This document shows, piece by piece, positions 5,413 to 6,395 of a DNA stretch of 6,395 bases. Position 1 is the stretch's first letter, and each line of letters begins with the position of its first letter. Below the pieces are notes generated by a model. It was not told where the DNA came from. It ran no database searches and saw only the letters and a program-made list of their open reading frames with translations. This DNA comes from an uncultured Methylophaga sp. (GTDB lineage: Bacteria > Pseudomonadota > Gammaproteobacteria > Nitrosococcales > Methylophagaceae), in NCBI GenBank assembly GCA_946885755.1, contig CAMPHB010000080.1, positions 1-6,395 on the forward strand, read 5' to 3'. The translations under genes were made by a program, and so were the position numbers.

Positions 5413-6395
5413 GTGCCGGCGTTTTTTAATACAGGCCTCAGCCAGCAGCAATTTCTCGATCAATACTGGCAGAAAAAACCACTGCTCATCCGTAATGCTT
5501 TTGCGCTGCCGGTCACCGATCTGACGCCCGACGACCTAGCTGGTTTTGCCTGTGAAACTGATATCGAGTCGCGACTTATCCGTCAGTTGAGTGCACAAGA
5601 ATGGCAATTACAGCATGGTCCGCTGGATGAAAACCTATTTGCGCAATTAACTGAACAAGACTGGACCTTGTTGGTGCAGGATATGGATAAACACTGGCCG
5701 GCATTGCAGACGTTATGGCAGCCGTTTGCCTTCATCCCTGACTGGCGGCGCGACGATATTATGATTAGCTATGCCGTACCGGGTGGTTCGGTCGGCGCAC
5801 ATATTGATAACTACGACGTATTTTTGTTGCAGGCTCAGGGCATTCGTCGCTGGCAAATCGCCGATCAGCCGGAAGATAATCCGCAGTGGCTAGAAAACTG
5901 TGATTTGCGGATTCTAAAAAGTTTTGACCCGCAACAAAGCTGGGATTTGCAACCTGGTGATATGCTGTATTTACCGCCCAAGTTTGCCCATCATGGCATT
6001 GCCCAAACTGACTGCATGACCATTTCGCTGGGGTTTCGGGCACCCAGCCAGAGACAATTACTGGATGCTTTTGTTGATGCACTGGCGGCTGATGAGACAA
6101 CTGAAGGTTTTTACAGTGATGCCGATTTACAGGCTAGCCGGCAAGCATCGCAAATTTCCGATAAAGACCTGCAACGTGCCAAAGCTCTGTTGCTGGCAGC
6201 AGTCGATCAGCATCCGGAAGTATTACTCAAAGCTTTTGGCCGGCAAGTGACGGAAACCAAACCGGCATTGCTGCCATGGCTGAACTCAGGCTCAGAAGCT
6301 TTCGAGTCGCAGGCGCAACTAGACACTTTTTTTCAGCAGGGCGGGATGTTGACACGCAGTAACCTAGTCCGGGTTGCCTGGCATGCTTCAGCACA
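5413..6395 (+). CDS. roxA: Ribosomal protein L16 arginine hydroxylase RoxA/YcfD (3' end missing)
   Basis: This JmjC/cupin Fe(II)- and 2-oxoglutarate-dependent oxygenase matches E. coli YcfD (373 residues), which hydroxylates an arginine of ribosomal protein L16. 327 codons are visible and the right edge removes roughly the last 45-60. Residues WTLLVQDMDKHWP (84-96), FIPDWRRDDIMISYAVPGG (107-125) and HIDNYDVFLLQ (130-140) align with YcfD. The expected iron ligands are H130, D132 and H193 in PPKFAHHG (188-195). SLGFRAPSQRQL (205-216) closes the catalytic domain, and the rest is the dimerisation/winged-helix region. In YcfD the first ligand is preceded by GP; here it is GA. The first possible start after the nfeD stop is GTG 5413, two codons downstream and in the same frame. 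No SD is visible, and the first in-frame ATG is residue 90. It probably depends on translation of nfeD. The start is less sure than the function. Confidence 0.9.
   Translation, partial: MPAFFNTGLSQQQFLDQYWQKKPLLIRNAFALPVTDLTPDDLAGFACETDIESRLIRQLSAQEWQLQHGPLDENLFAQLTEQDWTLLVQDMDKHWPALQTLWQPFAFIPDWRRDDIMISYAVPGGSVGAHIDNYDVFLLQAQGIRRWQIADQPEDNPQWLENCDLRILKSFDPQQSWDLQPGDMLYLPPKFAHHGIAQTDCMTISLGFRAPSQRQLLDAFVDALAADETTEGFYSDADLQASRQASQISDKDLQRAKALLLAAVDQHPEVLLKAFGRQVTETKPALLPWLNSGSEAFESQAQLDTFFQQGGMLTRSNLVRVAWHASA

Overview
The window reads as ordinary chromosomal DNA of a gammaproteobacterium. The case rests on the gene set: a CsiV-family peptidoglycan-binding protein, a 5'-methylthioinosine-type phosphorylase with a partner hypoxanthine phosphoribosyltransferase, a QmcA/NfeD pair and a YcfD/RoxA ribosomal oxygenase. 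G+C is intermediate, roughly half by eye. The gene content would suit the Alteromonadales/Rheinheimera-like part of the class, but that placement is inference. Coding density is very high. The only gaps are 65 bp and 127 bp, and both lie between divergent genes. I see no RNA genes, insertion sequences, CRISPR arrays or phage genes.

Region 1 (1-1957, minus strand) is a compact operon for a vitamin B12/iron-siderophore type ABC importer. It is transcribed in the order periplasmic binding protein, ATPase, FecCD/BtuC-type permease, and the permease runs off the left edge. The genes overlap by 11 nt and 1 nt, so they are probably translationally coupled. The binding protein looks BtuF-like, but the substrate cannot be fixed from this sequence.

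Region 2 (2023-3323, plus strand) is a two-gene purine-salvage operon overlapping as TAATG. The phosphorylase splits 5'-methylthioinosine, a polyamine/quorum-sensing by-product once deaminated, into hypoxanthine and 5-methylthioribose-1-phosphate. The phosphoribosyltransferase would turn that hypoxanthine into IMP. The phosphorylase gene runs 25 bp into the 3' end of the convergent csiV gene (3299-3916, minus strand), whose product is an exported cell-wall factor.

Region 3 (4044-6395, plus strand) begins after a 127-bp divergent control region that carries a repeated promoter-like element. It holds qmcA (SPFH membrane scaffold), an nfeD/ybbJ-like partner overlapping it by 14 nt, and then roxA (ycfD), a JmjC-type ribosomal protein L16 arginine hydroxylase. 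roxA starts with GTG only 6 nt after the nfeD stop, in the same frame, and is cut by the right edge.

I found no clearly new multi-gene system. The most useful leads are the repeated element between csiV and qmcA, the MTI-to-IMP operon, the convergent coding overlap, the leaderless-looking roxA start, and the loss of one predicted docking glutamate in the binding protein.
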